A stretch of 64,000 nucleotides of DNA from Mugil cephalus (lineage: Eukaryota > Chordata > Actinopteri > Mugiliformes > Mugilidae). Numbering within the stretch: position 1 is the stretch's first letter; every line of letters starts with the position of its first letter. Shown piece after piece: positions 1-10,922 of the stretch. The position numbers and the translations under genes are program-made. The DNA lies in the NCBI RefSeq assembly GCF_022458985.1, contig NC_061789.1, positions 5,435,501-5,499,500 on the forward strand. The letters are read 5' to 3'. The notes below the pieces were generated by a model. That model did not search any database. It was not told where the DNA came from and worked only from the letters and a program-made list of their open reading frames with translations.

Positions 1-480
1 GCCAGTGGTGATTCAACTATGATCCTTGTGGAAGATGTAGTATCTGGTTTGGATTTAATCCCAAAAGGGTTTCTGTTTTTTTTACCACGACAGCTCAACA
101 GTTGTCTATTTTGAACAAATGGCAAACACCACAACTTTTCCTTTCTTTCTAATAAACTAGTGAGTGCACGTCTGCAGTCTGTTCCGGTGTTGATGAGATA
201 CAAAAATGAGCCGCCTGCCTGGCCTGTCTAGTCAGCTGCTTAAACAAACAACACGGAAAAGAGCTGCAATGCACTCGTAACTCAGAACCAAAAATTTAGG
301 CCACCTTCCTCCGTGGCAAGTGTTTACCCCTGCACCCTTACCCTATTTGCACTCAGTGAGTGTGGCGTTTGTGGCATTGAAGACACATCCTGAGGTTGAA
401 TTTTGTTCTTGACCTGCAGTGCATTTGGGTGTTTTTTTCTAACTTTGGTTCTCTCATATGTTTTTCTCGCACCACCACAG
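1..480. other. Upstream flank of the mucin-stalk gene
   Basis: No coding exon or RNA gene is recognisable. The stretch ends in a pyrimidine-rich splice acceptor (AG at 479-480), so it probably includes an intron within the 5' UTR. Confidence 0.4.
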
Positions 481-499
481 CTTCGATCCCAGAGGCAGC

Positions 500-3400
500 A
501 TGGCATCCTGGCAGAGCTACGTGTTTCTATTCGTAAGTTTCGTGCCTGCTGCACAGAGTGTTTTAAGATAGTTTTCATTAGGGATGCACTCAATGTTTGC
601 CATTTAACAAGAGCCTTTCTGATTGATTCAGTTTAATTACATTTAAGTTCACAAAGCCTCGGAGGCATGGATGGATGGATGGATTTATGGATGGATGGAT
701 GGATGGATGGACAAGCCGGTAAATGATGTTGTTGTTTTTTTTGTCTGCTAGGCATTCGTGTGTATGATCGATTTCACAAACGGTGACTGCACCGACACAT
801 TAGGAAAAATTTTTACCACCGCCCCATTGGTAAGTATTGATCTTTTTTTATATTCACCCAGGTCAGTCACAACATTACGACCAGCATTCATTTGTGTGGA
901 TGTTAATTAGACATGTACCATCCACCCCCACCCTATAGCAATGACAATCAGGATGCAGCCTGACACAGAGTTATATAATATGAGGAGTTGGTCATAATGT
1001 TGTGCCTGATCATTGTATAAATCTGAACATTGTTTTCAAGAGGTCGTGGGTTTTTGATCGTTATTTCAATCATGGATAGCAGATGCACGAATGAATAGCC
1101 CTTATTTTTGTGAATGCTGTCTTCATTTGTCTTTGAAACAAATGGCAATAGACTCCTAATCCCAGCCACTTAGGACCCTTCAACGACCTCTGGAAGACTG
1201 TGTTCTTGTAAAAATTACAGTTATGATTTGGAGTTTCAACTTTACTTATTTTTTGTGTCCTTCCCTTTTAAGAGCCCCAATCTTAAAGAAAGAATTCCCA
1301 TCATAGGCACTGAGAACACCAAGGTAACTTAATGAACCACTTCTGTGCATAATGGTGAATGAAAGTGAACTCTGACTTGCATTTCGCTAAATATGCCTAT
1401 GTCTGATTTTTATTGCAGAACATGCTGGCATGTTCTTTACATCTGTCCTGTGAGGATAAACATAACACATGTTGCCAACTTCTGCATTACTGCCTAAAGG
1501 TAAGTCAGCATTTTCTGAAAATGTCAGATTTTACTCAAAGTAACTGGTGACTGCATCTGAACGACTTATTCTTTGTTAACAGGTTCCAGATGATGTTTCA
1601 GAAATGTGTAAGGAAACACAAGAAACTCGTAAAGAAGTCTCCTTGCTCTACATTGCGTGTGTGATCAACGAAATTGTCAACGAAACAACAAATGGTATTA
1701 ATCACATATTGCACATATTATTGGAAAATTGTGCAAAATGTCTTTATGTTTTTTTTAAAAAAAATTCACATGTGATTTAATTTTCTGTCCTTCTTCCATT
1801 ATAGTTTCAGTCTGCGACAACTACGGTGAGTTTATACTCTGGTATACTTACAGCACCAAAACACACATTGACCTTTTTTTCTCCTGTGTTTAAAGGTGCT
1901 ATCTCTGCTTACATTCATCACCTTCCTTGTTGTGATATTTTTTCTAGATGCCATTAGAGAGATCCACTTGAAATTGCTCGAATCACCGAGTTTCTATGAT
2001 AGTAAGTAGAACCTTTTATTTTGAATTGTTTAAAAAGTGCATTTGCTTGCAAAACCTGCATACCAGTTTACAAACTGAGTATAAAAATGTCTGTGCTACC
2101 CCTAAAAAACGTGTGCTTTATCGTTTTAGAAAAAAAAAAGATAAAAATAAAACATTTAGAACCACTGCAGACCCCAACGCTGTAGCCTGACGTGCACCTC
2201 CTCAGAAACGCTGTGATTGGTCCGCTTGGTAGTCGCGTTTCTGGCTGCTTCTCCATTTCAGCAATTTCTGAATTGATAGTTTATGATCAATAAAGACTGA
2301 GCACATCCAGAAAAGTTTAAGCTGACAAGGTTTGGAGAAACAAATGTGTGTCTTTAGCAAAAGTTTCAGTCGCCTTTAAAGTGAAGTGAAAAGTGACGCA
2401 GAAAGTAGAAACAAAAATGAATCTAACTGGCAAAAAAAGCACAGTGGCGTCTTTGGGTGGTGTTTTTACAAAGAGAGTCACACTGACGAGTGCACAAGTG
2501 TAAATGGCTGCAGCAGCATAGGCTACGTTGTCTATGTCCTTCAGTACTCTATAAAAGACCCAGTGTTTCATCCCCAGGACTTAAGGCTCTTTTAAAGCAC
2601 TGCAAGACATAGACGTAGGTACATGCGTAGCTCATGTACGTACCTTGCGTACGTACGTAAACTTACGTATGTAGCTTATGTACATAGATAGGTATGCACT
2701 CTAAAAGGCCCAGTGTTTCATCCCCAAGACTTGAGGCTCTTTTAAAGTACTGCAGGACACAGATACTGTAGGTACTTACGTAGCTTACGTACGTAGCTTA
2801 CGTATGTAGCTTATGTCTATAGACAGGTATGTACTCTAAAACACCCAGTGTTTCACCCCCAGGACTTAAATGACACATAGATGCCGTAACCTACGTACGT
2901 AGTTTACATACATAGGTATGTACGTAGGCTACATACGGAGCTTACGTACACAGTTACGTCCTCTAAAAGACCCAGTGTTTCATCCCCAGGAGTTTTAGAG
3001 TACTGCAGAACATAGATGCTGTAACCTACATACGTAGCTTACGTAGCCTATGCCAGGTCGAGCCATTTATGCTTGTGCACTCTTCAGTCCAGCTCGCTCT
3101 GTAAAAACACCAAACCCCCAAACACTAGTCAGCATATCTTTCCTGCCAGTAGGGTTACATTTTTGTTTCTACTTCCTGCTTAATTTTCAATATGGCAACT
3201 GAAGCTTTCGCTGACATTTCGTGTTTCTTTCTCCGAACCTGGTCAGCCTAAACTTTCCTCGATTTGTTCCATCTTTACTGATCAAAAACTGTCAATTCGA
3301 TTGATTGATTTGAATTTGTGGAAGTGGAGCAGCGCACGGAAATGCTAAAGCAGTAATACGTATCAACCAAGTGGACCAATCGCTGCTCTTGTGGTCATAA

Positions 3401-6400
3401 CTCCTTTCACCATGACACGGAGTTACGTTTTTGGGGAGGTGCACTTCAGCTACCGTGTTAGAGTCTGCCTTGCGTTAACGTCTGTCTGATCACAGGTGAC
3501 CATCAACATTTAGATTTTTAGAGGTGGTCTGTAGAAGCTGTTGCTTTTGTAAAGCTATTTTTCCATGTTTGCTTAAGGCATGCAGATATTATCGATTCTG
3601 TCTTGTGTATTTTGTGTGTTTTATCAGTGATTGTGGGCACAGCTTTTTAACAGAAATATTACATTAAAGGTGCAGGAAACATCATTTAGAACTGCACATC
3701 CTCTGTATGGATATGGATGAGAGGCAGTATGTCAGAAATGTAAAATTAAAGGATGTTCTACAAAATCGTTGCAAAACTGCAGAAGAAAAAAACTGCATAT
3801 CGTGGGTTGTAATCGAGCAACTCAATTGAATAAATTATCAAGACGAATTAACAAAAAAGGTTCAATAAATCAGATTAAATGAAAACAGGAATCACGCTTG
3901 GAATATCTTAACTCACCTGTTGCATGGCGCATCGTCTTCTTCTTTTTCTTTACAGCCACAACATTATGACCACTGGCAGGAGAAGCAAATAACACTGACC
4001 ATCTTGTGACAATGTTGGGAGACCTTTGAATCTGGCTTCCCCCTCCCCCGCCCCACCCCACCCCCCATCCCCCACTAACACCACTGGACACCCTCAGAAG
4101 GCCCATGTCCATTCTCTGATGATCCACAACTTAGGAAGGTGGTCATAATGTTGTGTCTGCTGCATGTATGTGAAGAAATTATCCCACACTTTTCCAATAC
4201 CTCAGTATTCTCTCCACTATAATTAATGGCTGCCAGGCTGTCATTAAAGGAAACATCCAGGTGTGTTTGTCACAAACCTGAGAAAAACTCAGACATAAAA
4301 AGAGATTTATACGCATGCTATATTTTTCCTTTCATTTTGTTCGGAGCCTGAAGGATCCTCGTGCTCACTCACTCACATATTTATTTGATGTCAGGATGTT
4401 TTCCCTCAGGATAAATATATGATCTAATCTAATTTGATCTAACCTAATCTAATCTTATCTAACTAAAAATCACTTATATGGACACTGATATACCACTGAT
4501 AATTAGGATAATACTTCATATAACCACCTCAATAAATGAAAGAGACTAACTCGATCAAGCTGGACAATTATGGAAAAAATAATAATCACAATTATTTTGA
4601 TTAATATTGAAATCACTATTAATAAACAATTATTCACTGACTTTAGTTAGTCTAAACCACCATCGCTGAAATTATGTGAATATATCGGATTAATTTCGCC
4701 TGCATCAAAAATATGTGTCAAATAATGAACGCTTCATATTTTCTGCATGCGTTCTGCTTTACGTAGATGGGACTGTGAATAAAGATCAACCGTTATTTTA
4801 TTATTATTATTATTTTAATCTTTTAGAGGGCTAACTTTTGAGTTAGCCCTCTATTTTATTCAGAGTCCCTGGTTTGATTTGTGTTTTCATTTCCAGTTTT
4901 AGCTGACGTCAGCTAAATACGGCCATTCTGACATAACAGCATTCTGACATTAGGCCTTAATTGTCAGAATGGCAACACATAACCCTTTACGTCCCATCAT
5001 TCTGAAAAATTTTGCCTCCTATGGTCGGAATGGTGGTATGTTATCCGTTTTTCAAAGTGTTGCCATTCCAACAAATCTTTTGTGCGCCTTTACGCCTTCA
5101 TCATATGCAACATTAATTATTACAATTAACATACAGAGACTGACAATTGTGATGCCCGCAAGATTACGATCACCACCACTGAAGAGCGATCTCCTCCCTG
5201 TCATTTTCTACAACTGTTAGGTTATGATCAGACATTAATGACAGACAGACAGTCGTAGATGTCGGAACCCCCTCCCATCTGCCCCCTGCACTTCATGAGC
5301 CTCCCTACCCACAGCACAAAGAAGACTGACTGTATTACATCTGTACACATGTCTTAAAACATGAAAAAAAGAACACACACGCACACACACACTCGAAAGT
5401 ATGCACATTTCCCTATGGAAACTAAAATCGTGTCGGAATGCTGGGACGAAACTGTCGAAATGGCGGGACGTCCGTATGTCGGAATAGTGACATGTCGGAA
5501 TGGCAGCATGTCGGAATGGCAGTATGTCAGAATGGCAGCATGTAACCTCTAAATACATATCTGATTGGAGCACTCATTAATAATTCAAGGTGGCTAAATA
5601 ATAAATGAGGCGCCAACAACGGGCTTCAGTGTGGCTCCAATGCTTTCAACTGTCGTATCTTAAAAATAAATGGTGGGCATTAATTCCTTAATATCTCCCA
5701 ACAGATTTGAGCCTCTGTTCATTTTTCACGTCATTCAGGTTGCCGTGTTGAATTTAAAACCGTTTAAAACCGCTTTCTTCATTCCCCTTCACAATGTCCT
5801 TCGTTCAGAGGGAAAAAAAGACAAAGTGGATAGAACTGGATGACAGAGTAGAAAGTATATTAGCATAATTTAGCACAAAAAACAGACGTAAAAAAGAAAA
5901 AAAGTTTCCTGTACCTTTAAATTCTGTAATTTCACATATGCTGTGTCTATACTTACATATTATCCTCTGATGCTGTATTGTAAGATGTTATTGCTGACTG
6001 AGTTGTCTGCAATTTCTAGCAACAACACCATCAACAACGACACTAGCAGCAACGGCAACAGCAACAAATACTTCATCATCAGCAACAACACACGTAACGA
6101 CAGCAACAAATACTTCACCATCAACACACGCAGCAAAAGCAACAAATATTTTACTATCAACACACGCAGCGACAGCAACAGCAACAAATACTTCACCATC
6201 AACACACACAGCGACAGCAACAAATACTTCACCATCAACACACGCAGCAACAGCAACAAATACTTCACCATCAACACACGCAGCAACAGCAACAAATATT
6301 TCACCATCAACACACACAGCGACAGCAACAAATACTTCACCATCAACACACACAGCGACAGCAACAAATACTTCACCATCAATAACGACACACACAGCGA

Positions 6401-8923
6401 CAACAAAAACTCCACCACCAACACCGACACACGCAGATACACCAAGATCAACTGCGACACTCACAGATACAACAACTGAAATGCCAAGGTCAACAACGAC
6501 AACAAAAGTGCAAAGAACTACAACAGCTCATGAAACCCAGGACTCTGTAAATGGTAAGCTATATGTACAGTATGGCAATTTATTTGAGTTTAAAATTTAA
6601 ACTGTTTATATGGTGTCCATGAAAAAAAAAAAAAAAGAAGAAGGGTTTTGTCGGCACGTAGTTCAATTTCAAGAGTTCAAACAGTATTGGGAAACACTGA
6701 ATTAAATACTGAATTTTTAATTGTAGCTAACAATTTCACACTCCTGGATGTTTTCGTTGGAGAATCATGAGGAAATGAATTAGGCAAATACAAGTGGTTA
6801 TAAAGGAGATAAAAGACTGAGGTGAAGCATAAATTGTGCTGCTGGTTTGAAGATGATGTTCTTTTCCCTTTCAGGACAGAGCTCTCCAGAAATCTCCAGA
6901 TTCAGCGACCCCAACACCAAATACAGTAAGAGCTTTGCTTTACATGACAAAAAAAAGCTTAAGAGCATGAATTAAAGCGCAGCTTAGCAAACACCTGCAT
7001 TCCTGCCTGATTAGTTTTTACGAAGAGGAGTGCATCATCTGCGTAGAAGCTGATGTCCAGTTGTATGGAGTTACGGGACTGGCATAAAATAAAAATGCCA
7101 CTAAAGATATCAAAAGAATCGGTGTCTATTTATTTCCATTTATTTATCAGTTTGCATCTCAGCTAGACTTGTCAAATGAAAGGCCTTCTTTTCAACATTT
7201 GCTGATATTTAGAGTAGAACTCTTTTATATTTATTTGCTGAGTATCATATTTCGGTATTTTGTCTAGGTGTCAGATAATAAATGGTAAATGCCATGCCCC
7301 CAGATGAATATTTTCCAGATGAATAAGAACTGAAACTTTGAATCGTTTAACATGAATTTCTCAATTTAAACTTAAATGTATAATTCTTCCATTGTGGTCA
7401 CTGAATTATTGTCAGCTGAATTTACTCAAAGTGGTTAATTTCTGACTGTAAGAGCTACTTCACATTATTTTCTATATGTCAAAGTGAAAAGACTGCCAGG
7501 AAAAATTCATAATCTTTTGAACTTTCCAGGCAGTTAATCACTCTTACTACTACCACTACTCTGCTATTCCAGCTCTGAGCTCTGATCATACCTTGTTTAA
7601 TGTTTTGTTTGTTTAATGGCATTAATATATATACATATATATATATATCTGTTTCTCTCTTTAAACAGATATTTTGACGACTGCTCTAATAACTTCCTTG
7701 TTTTCGAATGCTGTCATGCTGCTGGCTCTTTTCTGGTGCAGGAAAAAACACAGCATATTGCAAGCAACACAGGCGGTGAGCTTGAGTCAAAATCTGTTTT
7801 TTGTTTGTTTGTTTGTTTGTCTGTTTTTGTTTTTTGTTAATCCTTTAAGACCTAAACATCCACCCACGGATGAAAAAAGAAGATTGCAGTATTTGAATTG
7901 CCGTAACTCACCAATGGACAAAATGCAAAGTGTGATTTCTGGGATAAAAAGCTGCCATTACAGTAATGATGATGCACGGCAGCCACACTTTGAATTTTGT
8001 CAGTAGCGCAAACCATTGTGAGTCAATGGTAATTCAAAAAACGCAAGCTTTAATGTGTCACCGACGATACGTTCGGGTTGTAAAGGGTTTTACTTGTGAT
8101 GGTTTATTTGGGCAACCGCTCTATCTACTAATTTAAACTTTATATTTCTTAGAGGACCATAGTATATGATACAGCCCATTGTGATGGTAAAATATAGTTT
8201 CTGTGTCATTTCTGTTTCAGGATCGCTTCAGCCAGGAGAATGAACACGCATTGGAATATGTGTCGGTGAGATATTCTCAGGCTTCAGTAACTATTTTCTT
8301 TGTATGCTTCTTTTTAACTCACTTGGTGTTAAGAGTCGTGCATTTCATACAAATTGGTCCTGCCAGAATTAAGTTAAAAGAATGTGAAGTTGCTGTGGAA
8401 GTAATTACTACAAGATGGCGAAGGATGTAGTCTCAGCACCTGTTTTTACACGAAATATCTGAGCTTCAGCTTGTGGCAGAACTGCACTTATGCAAGGCGT
8501 ATGTTTGAATCAAGCCATTGTGCAAATGACGTCTTGGTTTGGTGTGTTTGGCCAGTGAACAACCTCCACTCTGTTGGAAAAACATCATAAAGATGTTGCC
8601 TTAGTCAGGTCAAGTTTTACTTGGGCGCGTTGTGATGCAAACAGATCCACTTGGTATGCTCTGCAAATTTGAGCTCAATGGTGTCTGTGGTCATCACAAT
8701 AGTTCCCTTATTCACATCTTTTCCTCTTCACATAACCTTGACGACACAGGGATTAATACGTCCCAGATAAGTGACACAGCTATTAGGAATATATGCACCG
8801 TCTGCTGCTTCTTTTTCCAAGTTAAACTGTAATGTGTCAGAGGTCTTTGTGAGTGATTCCAACACCTCTCTCTTTCTATTTTAGAAATTTACAGATGGTA
8901 ACAAAGGAGAGAATTCATTATGA
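500..8923 (+). CDS. Type I membrane protein with cysteine-rich ectodomain and Thr-rich mucin stalk (family not recognised)
   Basis: Twelve coding exons join in frame with GT-AG borders: 500-532, 752-829, 1273-1323, 1419-1499, 1583-1694, 1805-1825, 1948-2001, 6020-6553, 6875-6925, 7669-7775, 8221-8265 and 8885-8923, giving 401 residues. The ATG starts a hydrophobic signal peptide (about residues 1-22). Residues 23-143 hold nine cysteines (24, 59, 65, 72, 73, 79, 90, 107, 122) and an NET sequon. Residues 144-321 are one 534-base Thr/Ser/Ala-rich exon. A membrane helix follows at about 340-361, starting ILTTALITSLF, with a CRKK stop-transfer and a 40-residue tail. Family function is unknown to me. 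The architecture fits a membrane-bound cytokine or small receptor. Being upstream of pih1d1 on the same strand makes flt3lg a positional candidate, but I see no diagnostic similarity. Exon 5 has a weak donor (GTATTA). An untranslated exon upstream is likely, because a good acceptor ends at 480. Confidence 0.7.
668..712. repeat. (GGAT)n tetranucleotide repeat
   Basis: Tandem ATGG/GGAT units with one interruption (TTTATGG), in intron 1 of the mucin-stalk gene. Confidence 0.9.
858..1018. mobile_element. Short non-autonomous Tc1-like element (CATAACATTATGACCAC family)
   Basis: The ends match as inverted repeats: CACAACATTACGACCAGC on the left and TTGGTCATAATGTTGTGCC on the right. The interior shares the 'GTGTGGATGTTA..AGACATGTA' and 'CCCCACCC.ATAGCAATGACA' segments with the copies near 34.0, 42.5 and 59.8 kb. 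It sits in intron 2. Confidence 0.7.
2168..3467. mobile_element. Foldback-type element with arms of about 350-400 bases
   Basis: The sequence from CAGAC at 2168 to about 2530 matches the reverse complement of about 3045-3467 (ending GTCTG) through many blocks: GGTCC.CTTGGT, TTTGATCA.TAAAGA, AAAGTTTA.GCTGAC.AGGTT, GAAGTAGAAACAAAAATG, GGTGTTTTTACA and GAGTGCACAAG..TAAATGGCT. Between the arms is a TACGTA-rich minisatellite. No ORF is intact. The CAG/CTG ends suggest hAT affinity, but I found no matching 8-base target duplication. A partial copy of one arm lies at 51935-52190. Confidence 0.75.
2545..3030. repeat. Minisatellite, 120-150 base period, with TACGTA-rich linkers
   Basis: Four copies of the block CTCTAAAAGACCCAGTGTTT begin near 2547, 2698, 2831 and 2951. 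Each is followed by an array of ACGTAGCTTACGTA-type palindromes. It lies inside the foldback element. Confidence 0.8.
3950..4168. mobile_element. Short non-autonomous Tc1-like element
   Basis: Terminal inverted repeats read CCACAACATTATGACCACTGG and GGTGGTCATAATGTTGTGTC. It holds a very C-rich block at 4039-4073. Confidence 0.75.
4825..4852. repeat. Perfect hairpin, 11-base arms, 6-base loop
   Basis: AGAGGGCTAAC and GTTAGCCCTCT flank TTTTGA. It is intronic in the mucin-stalk gene. Confidence 0.9.
4898..4917. promoter_or_regulatory. 20-base perfect palindrome containing a full CRE core
   Basis: TTTAGCTGACGTCAGCTAAA is self-complementary across all 20 bases, with the CREB/ATF consensus TGACGTCA at 4904-4911. 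It is intronic, and occupancy is unknown. Confidence 0.5.
4920..5550. mobile_element. Putative MITE with subterminal 'CATTCTGACAT' repeats
   Basis: The left side carries CCATTCTGACAT, GCATTCTGACAT and related words. The right side carries the reverse complement repeatedly (ATGTCGGAATGGCAGCATGTCGG... through 5540). The inverted arrangement of short subterminal repeats suggests a non-autonomous DNA element, but exact ends were not found. Confidence 0.4.
6040..6395 (+). repeat. Coding minisatellite, 36-base unit, about nine copies
   Basis: Within the mucin exon a 36-base (12-codon) unit encoding roughly ATATNTSPSTHA repeats about nine times; ACAAATA recurs near 6064, 6106, 6141, 6183, 6220, 6256, 6292, 6328 and 6364. 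The exon phase (acceptor 6018-6019, donor 6554) fixes the Thr-rich frame as the coded one. The Asn-rich (NSNKYFTINT) and Val-rich open frames over the same bases are shadows. Eight of nine units keep an N-X-S/T sequon; one reads NIL. Confidence 0.85.
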
Positions 8924-8942
8924 TTTTCAGTGTGCAGCATAT

Positions 8943-8948
8943 AATAAA
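8943..8948 (+). terminator. Polyadenylation signal of the mucin-stalk gene
   Basis: AATAAA lies 20 bases after the stop codon at 8921-8923. A functional site so close implies a very short 3' UTR. Confidence 0.5.
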
Positions 8949-10746
8949 CTGTAAAATGATGTTGATGATGATGCAGTGCCCTTTCCAAAAAGCCCTTTAA
9001 GTGAGCTTAATGTCCTCACAACATGGACCAGAAAGGGAGAGAAAGAAAAACAAGGCATTAAAAATCAGTCGCAGACATCAGATTTATCCTTCCCACAGCT
9101 CTAGTGCAGATGTCTGGGGCAGATAAAATTTTGGGTTCCTAATAACATGACCTGGATGGATTGGTCCCAAATTTGCTGCAAAGTTTGTGCAACTACATGA
9201 TGATTCAATAAGTTTTGATTTGATATTGAGGACCTAAAGACTTTTTAGCTGTTCACTGAGGAAGTGGTAATACACTAAGCTGGTGAAAGGGGTTACATGC
9301 CACACATCAGCTGCCTTGCATTACACATATAATGTTTTTTTTGCAAGAGTTTCCATTTTACCTCCATTCATTTTGGGTAAAAAAAAAAAAGTCTTATTGG
9401 GCTAAATATGTCCAGATTTACTGGATGGATTGGTGCAATATTTGGTGTAAATATTGATTTATTGTCAGAGAATGTCACAAAGTCCATCACGAGTTTTGAT
9501 GTCGTACACCCAGCTGCTCGTAAATGTTACGATGCTGACACGCAACGCTTCCACGCCGCACATCGCCATGCTAACAATATCAGTAATGACATGATGGTTA
9601 GCCTCGCAGAGCTGCTTCTGTTAATGCACGGTCTTTCTTTGTCACGCAGACCGCAGATTGCCCCATCGTCCAAAATTCGGCTACGAGGGAATGTCCTCCA
9701 ACAAACATCATCCACAATCAAGTCTACTAACAAGCCTACATATATATATGTATAAATATATATAACCTGAACACATCACATCCGTGGGATGGACATTAGA
9801 ACTGAGATGGCTTGTTGATGCCTCGGGCCCCTGATTCGCTTCTGGTGCGAAGTGAAGTGAGATTGAACGAGCCTCGGCATGACAACTCAACGCCACCTCT
9901 GATCGAGGCAGTGTAGGTTATTACTCCAGTACAAAGGAAATGAAGTGCAACGAGAACCACATCAGTCAAGTCAACTGAGTTCCTCGTTTAGACCAAATTT
10001 TGAGTATTTTAAACAGCCTGAAGTTTTTCAAAAGCATTTTTAAATTAGCTGAGCCCGTTCCAATATGGTTGTTATAAGAACAGAAAAAGTTGGCAGACCT
10101 CTCACCGGTGTGGTTACTGCACTTTGTTTGCGCCAGCCTTGGCATCACTTAGTCTGGTCTAATACTACTGGAGTAACTGAATGTGTTTTGTTGGCAACAC
10201 TGGCATGTGAGATTATGGACAAAGAAAAAAGGAAAGTCCTCCGTTTTCATTAACCATGAAAGTATACATTTGTATATTAGTAGCTCAGGTTTTGATTTAT
10301 TTGTGTTGCCTGTGTTGAGTTTTCTGTGATGTAGGTGTAGTTGAGAAGCCAGTAGCGCAAAGATGTTTTAGTGACTGTGTGTTTAAATGTATCTTTATAA
10401 TGCCAACCAGAACACCATACTTTTTACTGAATTAGACTTGGGGGTCAGCTAGCTAGCTTCCCTGTTTTTTCCAGGACCTAAATGTGACATCTGTGAATTG
10501 TTGGTCTAAGAAGCACCGTGAAAAGAGTTCCCTCAGTGTTTAATTATTGCAAAGAAAAAGATCTGCTAAGAACATTAACAGTATGTTACAAACAGCCTTC
10601 AAACATATAAAGCATAACCTAAAATATTAAATAATGACTTTTTACTCTACACTTTAAGCTTATCAGCCTGTTCTCAAGCTAGAATGACAGTTATCATACA
10701 AATAGCATGTATATTACAGCGCAGCAGATATGTCTCATTGGTGCGT

Positions 10747-10788
10747 TTTTTTTTTTTCGTTTTTTTTTTTTTTTTTTTTTTTTTTTAC
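10747..10788. repeat. Poly-T tract
   Basis: A nearly pure T run of about 40 bases with one CG interruption. Confidence 0.9.
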
Positions 10789-10882
10789 CGCGTTTGCATT
10801 TTAAAGCTGTTTTTATGTAAAACCATGTAATAAGTTTTGTCTTTTATCTGTTTTATTTATTGTGTTTTATAAGACTGTATGT

Positions 10883-10884
<2 letters not shown>

Positions 10885-10919
<35 letters not shown>
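10885..10919. repeat. (GT)n microsatellite
   Basis: A GT dinucleotide run of about 15 units, followed 80 bases later by a G-rich stretch (11000-11027) with four G-runs. Confidence 0.9.

Positions 10920-10922
<3 letters not shown>

Noticed and set aside
2545..3030. Possible CRISPR-like array (spaced repeats with palindromes)
   Set aside because: Repeats are diverged and spaced irregularly inside a foldback transposon in a vertebrate intron; there are no cas genes.
5943..6479. Open frames rich in Asn/Lys/Tyr (plus) and Val/Ala or Leu (minus) over the 36-base repeat
   Set aside because: Splice phase from both sides selects the Thr-rich frame; the others are shadows of a repeat whose unit length is a multiple of three.
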